Assembly: GCA_964526435.1 (NCBI GenBank)
Contig: CAZGIC010000024.1
Span: 1 to 22,023, forward strand
Source of the DNA: Gallispira sp964526435
GTDB lineage: Bacteria > Bacillota > Clostridia > Lachnospirales > CAG-274
Length of the DNA stretch: 22,023 nucleotides
Direction: 5' to 3'
Shown: one piece after another, positions 7,821-15,033 of the stretch
Layout of the letters: every line of letters begins with the position of its first letter
How positions within the stretch are numbered: position 1 is the first letter of the stretch
The notes under the pieces: model-generated
What the model saw: the letters and a program-made list of their open reading frames with translations, nothing else
Told to the model about the DNA's origin: nothing
Databases searched by the model: none
Program-made: the position numbers and the translations under genes

Positions 7821-7854
7821 TAATTTAATATTTAATTTATTAAATATTAAATTA
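7821..7854 (+). other. 15-bp all-AT perfect hairpin after leuD
   Basis: TAATTTAATATTTAA (7821-7835) and TTAAATATTAAATTA (7840-7854) are exact reverse complements with a 4-base loop. They contain only A and T and start two bases after the leuD stop. GGGCAAT follows rather than a T tract, so this is not a standard terminator. Confidence 0.6.
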
Positions 7855-7856
7855 GG

Positions 7857-7984
7857 GCAATAGCTGACAATACCGGTTGTTGACAGTGAATTTGCCTTGG
7901 CAAATTTGCGGGAAACAACAAATTTTTGAAGGCTTTGCAGTTTTCGGCTGCAAAACGAAAAAATTGAGGTATGAAAGCTATTGC
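7857..7984 (+). repeat. 128-nt multi-branched palindromic element in the leuD-leuB spacer
   Basis: A closing stem GCAATAGCT/AGCTATTGC (7857-7865 with 7976-7984) is continued by ATACC/GGTAT (7870-7874 with 7968-7972). Inside are two arms. One is GTTGTT/AACAAC (7876-7881 with 7914-7919) capped by AATTTGCC-TT-GGCAAATT (7889-7906). The other is AATTTTT/AAAAATT (7921-7927 with 7959-7965) capped by TTTGCAG/CTGCAAA (7934-7940 with 7948-7954). It has no open frame of note and no T tract. It may be a small non-autonomous repeat or a structured mRNA segment; I do not recognise the family. Confidence 0.55.
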
Positions 7985-8033
7985 AATCACATTTGAAGTA
8001 ATTTAAAGTGAAATTGAAAAGAGGTAAAATAAA

Positions 8034-9104
8034 ATGAATTTTAAAATTGCTGTTGTTGCAGGTGACGGTATCGGCCCTGAAGTAATGGAACAGAATATCA
8101 ACGTATTAAATGCCGTTGGTGAAAAGTTTGGTCATAATTTTGAATATACACATGTTTTAGGCGGAGGCTGTGCTATTGATAAGTATGGTGAGCCTTTACC
8201 ACAGGAAACAATTGATGTCTGCAAGGCAAGCGACTCTGTACTCCTTGGTGCAGTAGGCGGCTGGCAGTGGGACACTCTTCCGGGAGATAAAAGACCTGAA
8301 AGAGCTCTCCTTGGCTTAAGAGGTGCTTTAGGCTTATATGCAAATTTAAGACCTGCTACATTGCATGATGCTTTAAAGGATGCATGCCCATTAAAACCTG
8401 AGCTTGTTCAGGACGGCGTAGATATTATGGTTGTAAGAGAACTTACAGGAGGTATGTATTTCGGCGAAAAGGGCAGAAAGCAGACTGATATGGGTGAGGC
8501 TGCCTATGATGTTGAGCAGTACTCAGTTAAAGAGGTTGAGAGAATTGCAAGAACTGCTTTTGAAATTGCAAGAAAGAGAAAGAAGCATGTTACTAATGTA
8601 GATAAGCAGAATGTTCTTGAGTCATCAAGACTCTGGAGAAGTGTTGTACTTGAGGTTGCAAAGGATTATCCTGATGTTGAGCTTGACCATTTATATGTTG
8701 ACAATGCTTCAATGCAGTTAATTATGAGACCAACTACATTTGACGTTATTGTAACAGGTAATATTTTCGGCGATATTTTATCTGATGAGGCTTCTCAGAT
8801 GACAGGTTCAATTGGTATGCTTCCTTCTGCAAGTTTAGGTGAAGGCTCTCTCGGTATGTATGAGCCTGTTCACGGATCTGCTCCTGATATTGCCGGCAAG
8901 GATATTGCTAACCCTATTGCTACAATTCTTTCAGGTGCTATGATGTTAAAGTACAGCTTTGGTCTTCTTGAAGAGGCTAAGTGTATTGAAGATGCTGTAA
9001 CTAAGGTACTTGATATGGGTTACAGAACAGGTGACATTATGAGCGAAGGTATGAAGCAGGTTGGATGTAAGGAAATGGGTAAACTTATAATCGAAAACCT
9101 TTAA
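8034..9104 (+). CDS. leuB: 3-isopropylmalate/3-methylmalate dehydrogenase
   Basis: A 356-residue beta-decarboxylating dehydrogenase. It oxidises 3-isopropylmalate, or in the citramalate route 3-methylmalate to 2-oxobutanoate, with NAD. Visible landmarks are AGDGIGPEV (9-17), the substrate arginines of NLRP (R106) and VVRELTGG (R135), catalytic Y142 in MYFGEKG, K191 in VDKQNV, the metal aspartates of YVDNASMQ (D223), D247 and D251 in NIFGDILSDEASQ, and EPVHGSAPDIAGK (277-289), the NAD-binding signature of the family. AGAGG near 8020-8024 precedes the ATG. Its upstream spacer of about 215 bases in the given coordinates is largely occupied by palindromes. Confidence 0.96.
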   Translation: MNFKIAVVAGDGIGPEVMEQNINVLNAVGEKFGHNFEYTHVLGGGCAIDKYGEPLPQETIDVCKASDSVLLGAVGGWQWDTLPGDKRPERALLGLRGALGLYANLRPATLHDALKDACPLKPELVQDGVDIMVVRELTGGMYFGEKGRKQTDMGEAAYDVEQYSVKEVERIARTAFEIARKRKKHVTNVDKQNVLESSRLWRSVVLEVAKDYPDVELDHLYVDNASMQLIMRPTTFDVIVTGNIFGDILSDEASQMTGSIGMLPSASLGEGSLGMYEPVHGSAPDIAGKDIANPIATILSGAMMLKYSFGLLEEAKCIEDAVTKVLDMGYRTGDIMSEGMKQVGCKEMGKLIIENL

Positions 9105-9116
9105 GATTTGATTTAA

Positions 9117-9138
9117 AAGGGTGGGGAAACCCACCCTT
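9117..9138 (+). other. GAAA-capped 9-bp hairpin after leuB
   Basis: AAGGGTGGG (9117-9125) and CCCACCCTT (9130-9138) pair perfectly around a GAAA (GNRA) loop, 12 bases after the leuB stop. No T tract follows. A very stable hairpin here would protect the 3' end of the leuB segment after processing, or cause weak termination. Confidence 0.65.
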
Positions 9139-9205
9139 ATGCGATATAAAGAGTGGCATGTGAAAAAGATTATTTGGGTTCGTTATTAAATGGTGTGGTT
9201 TATAA

Positions 9206-9300
9206 AAATCCTCCGGCAGCTCTGCCGAGCTGCCACCTCTTGCTTGCATAGATGAGCAGTATTGCGAAGCAATATGACTACTCCTTTAAAAAAGAGGCAA
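9206..9300 (+). repeat. nested palindromic repeat, long form, copy 1 (leuB-ilvD spacer)
   Basis: The modules in order are: hairpin GGCAGCTC-TGCC-GAGCTGCC (9215-9234); outer arms CCTCTT (9236-9241) with AAGAGG (9292-9297); and inside them TTGCATAGATGAGCA, the hairpin GTATTGC-gaa-GCAATAT (9259-9275) and GACTACTC. The inner module matches 17383-17420 at most positions and 17812-17842 more loosely. The rest of the 310-base spacer holds the leuB hairpin and the ilvD ribosome site but no gene. Confidence 0.75.
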
Positions 9301-9414
9301 TATGGGAGTTTGTAGTAATGACCATACCAAATATTGTAGAACCATTATTTGTTTTGTTTATAAATGTACAGAAATATATGTACTTCAGGGAAGAATAATT
9401 AAGGAGGAAAAAAC

Positions 9415-11073
9415 ATGATAAGTGACAGAGTAAAAAAAGGTCCTGACAAGACACCTCACCGTTCATTGTTTAAGGCAATGGGCTATACAGATGAAGAACT
9501 TTCAAGACCTCTTATAGGTGTTGTAAATGCACAGAATGAAATAATACCCGGACATATTCACCTTGACAACATTGCAAAGGCCGTAAAGGCAGGTATACTT
9601 GCGGCAGGAGGTACTCCTATTGAAGTGCCTGCTATAGGTGTTTGTGACGGTATTGCTATGGGTCATATAGGTATGCACTATTCTCTTCCGACAAGAGAAT
9701 TAATTGCAGATTCTATTGAGTGTCAGGCAACAGCTCATGCCTTTGACGGACTTGTGCTTATACCTAATTGTGATAAAATAGTTCCCGGTATGCTTATGGC
9801 TGCTGCAAGACTTAACATTCCTGCTATTGTATGCTCAGGGGGTCCTATGCTTGCAGGTAAGAAGGGTTGTGAAAAACTTTCACTTTCAAAGACTTTTGAA
9901 GCCGTAGGGGCTTATGAAGCAGGCATGATAGACGATGCTGAATTGAAGGAATTTGAAAACAAGTCATGTCCTAGCTGTGGTTCATGTTCAGGTATGTACA
10001 CTGCAAATTCAATGAACTGTCTTTCAGAAGTTATAGGTATGGCTTTACCGGGCAATGGTACTATTCCTGCCGTATACGGCGACAGAATAGGTCTTGCTAA
10101 GCATGCAGGTATGCAGATAATGAAGCTTGTTGAAAATAACATTAAGCCAAGAGATATTATGAATGAAAAGGCATTCAGAAATGCTCTTACTATGGATATG
10201 GCTTTAGGCTGTTCAACAAATTCCATGCTTCACCTTCCTGCAATTGCTCATGAGGCAGGTGTTGAACTTAATCTTGATATGGCTAATGAAATAAGTTCAA
10301 AGACTCCTAATCTTTGCCACCTTGCTCCTGCAGGTCCAAACTACATAGAAGAATTAAACGAAGTAGGCGGTATTCCTGCTGTTATGAAGGAAATAAGTAA
10401 GCTGGGTCTTCTTGAGCTTGATAATCCTACTGTTACATTAAAGACTGTAGGCGAAAATATTGCAGACAAGTCAGGTGCTGACGGAAATATTATAAGAACT
10501 GTTGAAAATCCATATTCAGCAACAGGCGGTATTGCTGTGTTGAGAGGAAATATTGCTCCTGACGGCTGTGTTGTTAAGAGAAGTGCAGTTGCTCCTGAAA
10601 TGTTAAAGCACTCAGGTCCGGCAAGGGTATTTAATTCAGAAGAAGAAGCAATTGCCGCTATTTTCGGTGGAAAGATAGTTAAGGGTGATGTTGTTGTTAT
10701 CGTATATGAAGGTCCTAAGGGCGGTCCGGGAATGAGAGAAATGCTTTCACCTACATCAGCTCTTGCCGGTATGAAGCTTGACAAGGATGTTGCTCTTATA
10801 ACTGACGGACGTTTCAGCGGAGCTTCAAGAGGTGCCAGTATAGGTCACGTTTCTCCTGAGGCTGCGGCAGGGGGAAATATCGGTCTTGTAAGAGAGGGCG
10901 ATATTATTGAAATAGATATAAATGCAGGAAAAATAAATGTTAAGGTAAGTGATGAAGAGCTTGCCGAAAGAAGAAAGAGCTGGGTTATTCCTGAGCCTAA
11001 GATTAAGACAGGTTATCTTGCAAGATATGCTAAACTTGTAAGCTCTGCTGATAAGGGTGCAGTTTTAAGTTAA
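9415..11073 (+). CDS. ilvD: dihydroxy-acid dehydratase
   Basis: A 552-residue Fe-S dehydratase that turns 2,3-dihydroxyisovalerate and 2,3-dihydroxy-3-methylvalerate into the 2-keto acids. GVCDGIAMGH (75-84), NCDKIVPGM (118-126, with cluster cysteine C119 and Mg-binding D120/K121) and SCPSCGSCSGMYTANSMNC (184-202, cluster cysteine C191) are all present. The N-terminal motif is NEIIPGH (41-47). Enzymes with an oxygen-stable [2Fe-2S] cluster have a cysteine (PCN) where this protein has G46, as E. coli IlvD does. I infer the oxygen-sensitive cluster type, fitting an anaerobe. AAGGAGG precedes the ATG. The stop is 17 bases before ilvB. Confidence 0.96.
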   Translation: MISDRVKKGPDKTPHRSLFKAMGYTDEELSRPLIGVVNAQNEIIPGHIHLDNIAKAVKAGILAAGGTPIEVPAIGVCDGIAMGHIGMHYSLPTRELIADSIECQATAHAFDGLVLIPNCDKIVPGMLMAAARLNIPAIVCSGGPMLAGKKGCEKLSLSKTFEAVGAYEAGMIDDAELKEFENKSCPSCGSCSGMYTANSMNCLSEVIGMALPGNGTIPAVYGDRIGLAKHAGMQIMKLVENNIKPRDIMNEKAFRNALTMDMALGCSTNSMLHLPAIAHEAGVELNLDMANEISSKTPNLCHLAPAGPNYIEELNEVGGIPAVMKEISKLGLLELDNPTVTLKTVGENIADKSGADGNIIRTVENPYSATGGIAVLRGNIAPDGCVVKRSAVAPEMLKHSGPARVFNSEEEAIAAIFGGKIVKGDVVVIVYEGPKGGPGMREMLSPTSALAGMKLDKDVALITDGRFSGASRGASIGHVSPEAAAGGNIGLVREGDIIEIDINAGKINVKVSDEELAERRKSWVIPEPKIKTGYLARYAKLVSSADKGAVLS

Positions 11074-11090
11074 TGAAAGGGGGAAAAAAT

Positions 11091-12782
11091 ATGCTGTTAA
11101 ACGGTTCTGAAATTTTGGTTGAATGCCTTAAGGAACAGGGCGTTGATACTATATTCGGTTATCCCGGAGGTGCAGTTTTAAATATTTATGATGCCCTTTA
11201 CAAGCATCAGAATGAAATAAAGCATTACCTTACATCTCATGAGCAGGGTGCTGCCCATGCTGCTGACGGCTATGCCCGTGCAACAGGTAAGGTAGGAGTT
11301 TGTCTTGCTACAAGCGGTCCCGGTGCATGTAATCTTGTTACGGGTATTGCAACTGCTTATATGGACAGTATACCTATTGTTGCAATTACAGGTAATGTTG
11401 GACTTGAATATCTTGGAAAGGACAGTTTTCAGGAAGTTGATATTACAGGTATAACAATGCCTATTACTAAGCATAACTATATTGTTAAGGATGTTACAAA
11501 GCTTGCAGAAACTGTAAGGAAGGCTTTTTACATTGCAAGAAAGGGACGTCCGGGTCCTGTGCTTATTGATATAACTAAGGATGTTACTGCTGCAATGTGT
11601 GAATACACTCCTGCGGAACCATACAAGATAGAAAAAAGAGTAAAGACTATAACAAAAGCGGATCTGGAAGGTGCGGTTCAGCTTATAAAGGAAGCAAAGA
11701 AACCTTTCCTTTACTGTGGCGGCGGATGTATAAATTCAGAGGCATCTGCAGATATTATTGAATTTGTTGAAAAACTTGATATTCCTGTTTCAAGCTCTGC
11801 TATGGGTCTTGGAACTATTCCGTCAGATCATCCGAACTATACAGGCATGATAGGTATGCACGGTACAAAGACTTCCAATCTTCTTGCAAATGAGTGTGAT
11901 TTGTTTATTGCTATGGGTGCAAGATTCAGTGACAGAGTTGCTACAAACTTTAAAAAATTTGCACCTGATGCAAAGGTCCTTCACATTGATATTGACCCTG
12001 CTGAAATCAACAAAAATATTGTTACAACACAATCTGTAATAGGTGATGTTGATGAGGTAGTAAAGCGTCTTAATGACAGACTTGAAAAGACTGAGCATAA
12101 GGAATGGATGGAACTTGTAAAGAAGTATAAAGAGGAATATCCTCTCAAATACGAACATGACGGCACATTAAAGCCTCAGTACATAATGGAAAGAATAAAT
12201 GAGATATGCAAGGGCGAAGAAATTATAGTAACTGAGGTTGGTCAGCACCAGATGTGGGCTTGTCAGTTTATAGAAAATAAGTATCCGAGACATTTCCTTA
12301 CATCAGGTGGTCTGGGTACAATGGGATATGGCTTGGGTGCCGCTATCGGTGCAAAGGTAGGACAGCCTGACAAGGTAGTATTTAATATTGCAGGTGACGG
12401 TTGTTTCTACATGAATCATATTGAAATGGCTACTGCTGTTGCTAATGACATACCTATTATTGAAATTGTAATTAATAATCACGTTTTAGGTATGGTTAGA
12501 CAGTGGCAGGATCTTTTCTATGACGCAAGGTATTCACAGACAAATCTTGATAAGGCTACTGATTTTATTAAACTTGGCGAAGCTTATAAGGCAGTTACAT
12601 TCAGCGTAACTAAGCCTGAAGAAGTTGACGATGCAATAAAGGCTGCTATTGCCTGCGGAAAGCCTGCTCTTATTGTGTGTGAAATTGACAGGGATGAAAA
12701 GGTATTCCCTATGATTCCGGCAGGAAAGGGCTTTGACGATATGATCACTCTTGATGAGTATGAGGAAATGCAGCATAATTAA
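11091..12782 (+). CDS. ilvB: acetolactate synthase large (catalytic) subunit
   Basis: A 563-residue ThDP enzyme making 2-acetolactate from two pyruvates and 2-aceto-2-hydroxybutyrate from pyruvate plus 2-oxobutanoate. The catalytic glutamate is E51 in SHEQGAAHAADGYAR. The ThDP/Mg motif runs from GDG (435-437) to the asparagine of INN (N463). QWQ (471-473) contains the tryptophan of the herbicide-binding channel, a mark of true AHAS rather than catabolic acetolactate synthase. The FAD-binding middle domain is also present. The start at 11091 follows AAGGGGG (11077-11083); an in-frame ATG at 11073 overlaps the ilvD stop and lacks a ribosome site. It ends the operon, with its regulatory subunit ilvN at the other end. 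Confidence 0.96.
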   Translation: MLLNGSEILVECLKEQGVDTIFGYPGGAVLNIYDALYKHQNEIKHYLTSHEQGAAHAADGYARATGKVGVCLATSGPGACNLVTGIATAYMDSIPIVAITGNVGLEYLGKDSFQEVDITGITMPITKHNYIVKDVTKLAETVRKAFYIARKGRPGPVLIDITKDVTAAMCEYTPAEPYKIEKRVKTITKADLEGAVQLIKEAKKPFLYCGGGCINSEASADIIEFVEKLDIPVSSSAMGLGTIPSDHPNYTGMIGMHGTKTSNLLANECDLFIAMGARFSDRVATNFKKFAPDAKVLHIDIDPAEINKNIVTTQSVIGDVDEVVKRLNDRLEKTEHKEWMELVKKYKEEYPLKYEHDGTLKPQYIMERINEICKGEEIIVTEVGQHQMWACQFIENKYPRHFLTSGGLGTMGYGLGAAIGAKVGQPDKVVFNIAGDGCFYMNHIEMATAVANDIPIIEIVINNHVLGMVRQWQDLFYDARYSQTNLDKATDFIKLGEAYKAVTFSVTKPEEVDDAIKAAIACGKPALIVCEIDRDEKVFPMIPAGKGFDDMITLDEYEEMQHN

Positions 12783-12822
12783 GTAATAAATAAACTTTTA
12801 AAAGTATATAATTTGTGATTTA

Positions 12823-12904
12823 AAGACATAGGCAATTTACTTTTTCAAAATTGAAATTTGGTATTTTAATTTTGAAAAGAATTTTGCCTGTGTCTTATTT
12901 TTTT
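12823..12904 (+). terminator. long intrinsic terminator of the ilv-cim-leu operon
   Basis: AAGACATAGGCAA (12823-12835) pairs with TTGCCTGTGTCTT (12884-12896) with one G-T wobble. An inner pairing of TTTTCAAAATT with AATTTTGAAAA extends it. Seven T follow the outer stem after one A. It lies 40 bases after ilvB and closes an operon of nearly 11 kb. Confidence 0.9.
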
Positions 12905-13002
12905 GTCTTTATTTGCAAGTGGTGGAATTTTTGAAGTTTTTATATTGTATGTATAGTTGCTGTTTAAAAATATTTATATTATTTGAAAGTTTTTAAACAA
13001 TA

Positions 13003-13031
13003 TTGACAAACATATTAAAATATTTTAAACT
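13003..13031 (+). promoter_or_regulatory. putative promoter of the regulator-kinase operon
   Basis: A perfect -35 TTGACA (13003-13008) with TAAACT (13026-13031) 17 bp downstream as a fair -10, about 60 bases before the regulator start. The 12905-13089 stretch is otherwise very AT-rich. It contains an imperfect direct repeat TTTGAAGTTTTTA/TTTGAAAGTTTTTA (12930 and 12982) of unknown meaning. Confidence 0.5.
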
Positions 13032-13089
13032 ATTAAAGTGATAAATTATACAAAAGTTTTAAATGAAAATATAAACAGGATGTGAAATT

Positions 13090-13812
13090 GTGTTAAATAT
13101 AATTGTGCTGGATGATGAATATGAACAACTTGAGGGTATAAAAAATTTAATAAATGAAGCATGTACATATGAATACAGGCTGGAATGTGTGGATTGTGAG
13201 GAGAAACTTGAAGAATGTCTTGAAAAAGATAATTATGATATATTGTTTCTGGATATAAAACTAAATAAATCCAATGGCATTGATCTTGCTGAAAAAATAT
13301 TGTCAGATAATCCTAAATTAATTATTATATTTATTTCGGGATATACAGAGTATTATGAAGAAGTGTACAGAGTTGAACACATATATTTCATATCAAAACC
13401 TCTTGATGCTGAAAGGATAAGGAAATCTATAGATAAGGCGGCAAACATAATAAAAGAAAGAGAAACAAGAAAGCTGATAGTTAAAACAAATGAAGGAATT
13501 CAGGGAATATATCCGGAGGAAATAATTTATATTGAAAGCAAGGGACACAATGTCATAATTTATACTAAAGACGGATATTATTCGGGTATAGGGTATAAGC
13601 TTGACGAAATAGAAAATTCTCTTAATTCTTTAAGATATGAAATATTTATAAGATGTCATAAAAGTTATATTGTAAATATTATGAAAGTAAACAGAATTGA
13701 AAAAAATATTATAGCTTTGGACAGCGGAAATGAGATAAGTGTCAGCAGAAAATACAGTAAAAAAGTCAGGGATACTTTTAATAAATATTTAGGGGGAATA
13801 TTGTGTATATAG
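13090..13812 (+). CDS. LytTR-family response regulator (AgrA/LytR type)
   Basis: A 240-residue two-domain regulator. The receiver domain (1-120) has the acidic pair D8/D9, phospho-acceptor D55 in ILFLDIKL, S83 and K103 in ISKPLD, so it should be phosphorylated normally. The C-terminal LytTR DNA-binding domain (about 127-235) has EIIYIESKGHNV and FIRCHKSYIVNI, typical of the family. It starts with GTG at 13090 after AGGA at 13077-13080. Its end overlaps the first kinase by 10 bases, so it is probably co-translated with it. Likely targets are its own operon or the secreted-protein gene at 16601, whose promoter has a fitting direct repeat. The signal is unknown; no agrB or agrD is beside it. Confidence 0.93.
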   Translation: MLNIIVLDDEYEQLEGIKNLINEACTYEYRLECVDCEEKLEECLEKDNYDILFLDIKLNKSNGIDLAEKILSDNPKLIIIFISGYTEYYEEVYRVEHIYFISKPLDAERIRKSIDKAANIIKERETRKLIVKTNEGIQGIYPEEIIYIESKGHNVIIYTKDGYYSGIGYKLDEIENSLNSLRYEIFIRCHKSYIVNIMKVNRIEKNIIALDSGNEISVSRKYSKKVRDTFNKYLGGILCI

Positions 13813-15032
13813 AGAAATTTATATGTGATGTAATAGATACGGTCTTTTTTGATTATTATTTATCCTGTTTTTTTATGAGAAAAAGAGAAAAATGGAATAT
13901 AATCGGAATAATAGGTGTAATTATTGTAACGGAACTTTGTAATGTATACTTGAAAAACAGGACTCTGGCTCTGATATTGCCTCTTGCAGCATTTGTTTTG
14001 CTTTTTGCATACGGTAATATTTTTTTTGATGGTAAAAAGTTTTTAAAGGGAGTTATAGTAGGGGTATTTTATGGTCTGTGCAATGTTTTGGACTGTGGAA
14101 TTTATGTGGTGTCAATTATATTTAATATTGACATAAATCTGTTTTATGAAAACAGAGAGGCGAGAATTATACTTCTGATAATTATGCAGGTGCTTTTATT
14201 TTTGACAGTATTGTCTTTTACTATGATATGCAGAAAGATTACGGTTAAGGTACCAAATGTTTATTTATTTCTGGTGAGTTTATTTTTTATATTGCTTATA
14301 GCTGTTTATAGTATACAATATTCATTTTTGATTACAGCTGATAAAATTGCAAGGTTTATATATTTCGCTGTGTCAATAATAGCACTGGTACTTATACTTA
14401 TATTAAGCATCAGAGCCGTTTTGTCACAGATGAGAGAAAGGGAAAGAGAAATTTTATTAAAAAGGGAATGGGACATTCAGAATGAATTTCTGGGAAAGGT
14501 AGTAAGGCAGTATAATAATCTGAGAGTGTTAAGACATGATTACAAAAATCATATTAACACAATGAAAGCTCTATATGACAGCAATAATGAATTTGAATTC
14601 AATAAATATATAAATGAATACAGAAATGAACTTGTGTATTCTCTTAGAACAGATATTTGTAATGATACTGTTGTGTCAGCTATTATTCAGGACAAAAGTG
14701 ATGAAGCGGAGACGATGGAAAAAAGTATTAAGTGGGAAACAGATAAAGATATTGAATTCAAAAAAAATCAGAGGGAATTTTGCTGCTGTCTTATAAGTCT
14801 GGTTGATGCTGCAATTAAGGTATGTGAGGATAAAGGGCAGATAAATGTTAAAATATATAAAAAAGAAAAAGCATTAAAACTGAATGTAAGCTGTGAGGGC
14901 AGGGGAATAAATACCGATAACGAAAATGTCAGAAAAATTGTAAAAAAAATAGTAGAAGATATCGGGGGAAAATATGAAGATATGTCTGTAAAAGGACATT
15001 TTAAAATTGAAACAGAAGTTGAGGTGATATAA
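13803..15032 (+). CDS. AgrC-like GHKL sensor kinase with intact His but degenerate ATP site
   Basis: A 409-residue membrane protein. About six hydrophobic segments lie within residues 33-205, followed by a charged linker and a dimerisation helix with the H box LRHDYKNHI (243-251; phospho-acceptor H245), as in AgrC. The catalytic domain (about 285-409) aligns with GHKL domains but the key residues are gone. The N box, normally like NLLDNAIEAC, reads SLVDAAIKVC (332-341), losing both asparagines and the glutamate. The usual HGxGL box is replaced by TDNENVRKI (371-379). It should accept phosphate but probably cannot bind ATP. It starts with GTG (13803) after AGGGGG and is followed after one base by the second kinase. 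Alternatively it is a pure phosphatase or ligand sensor. Confidence 0.88.
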   Translation: MYIEKFICDVIDTVFFDYYLSCFFMRKREKWNIIGIIGVIIVTELCNVYLKNRTLALILPLAAFVLLFAYGNIFFDGKKFLKGVIVGVFYGLCNVLDCGIYVVSIIFNIDINLFYENREARIILLIIMQVLLFLTVLSFTMICRKITVKVPNVYLFLVSLFFILLIAVYSIQYSFLITADKIARFIYFAVSIIALVLILILSIRAVLSQMREREREILLKREWDIQNEFLGKVVRQYNNLRVLRHDYKNHINTMKALYDSNNEFEFNKYINEYRNELVYSLRTDICNDTVVSAIIQDKSDEAETMEKSIKWETDKDIEFKKNQREFCCCLISLVDAAIKVCEDKGQINVKIYKKEKALKLNVSCEGRGINTDNENVRKIVKKIVEDIGGKYEDMSVKGHFKIETEVEVI

Positions 15033-15033
15033 A

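Noticed and set aside
7139..7828. A 229-residue leuD reading across the N run with an unrelated tail
   Set aside because: The tail comes from reading the duplicated 55 bases in another frame after the artificial 100 N. The real gene ends at LGL-stop.
9912..10784. Antisense open frames opposite ilvD (and similar ones opposite other enzyme genes)
   Set aside because: They are mirror frames of strongly conserved enzyme genes, with no ribosome sites or domain signals.
12930..12995. Second LytTR operator from the imperfect repeat TTTGAAGTTTTTA/TTTGAAAGTTTTTA
   Set aside because: The copies are 52 bp apart, not about 21, are not identical, and lie in a T-rich stretch where such matches are common.
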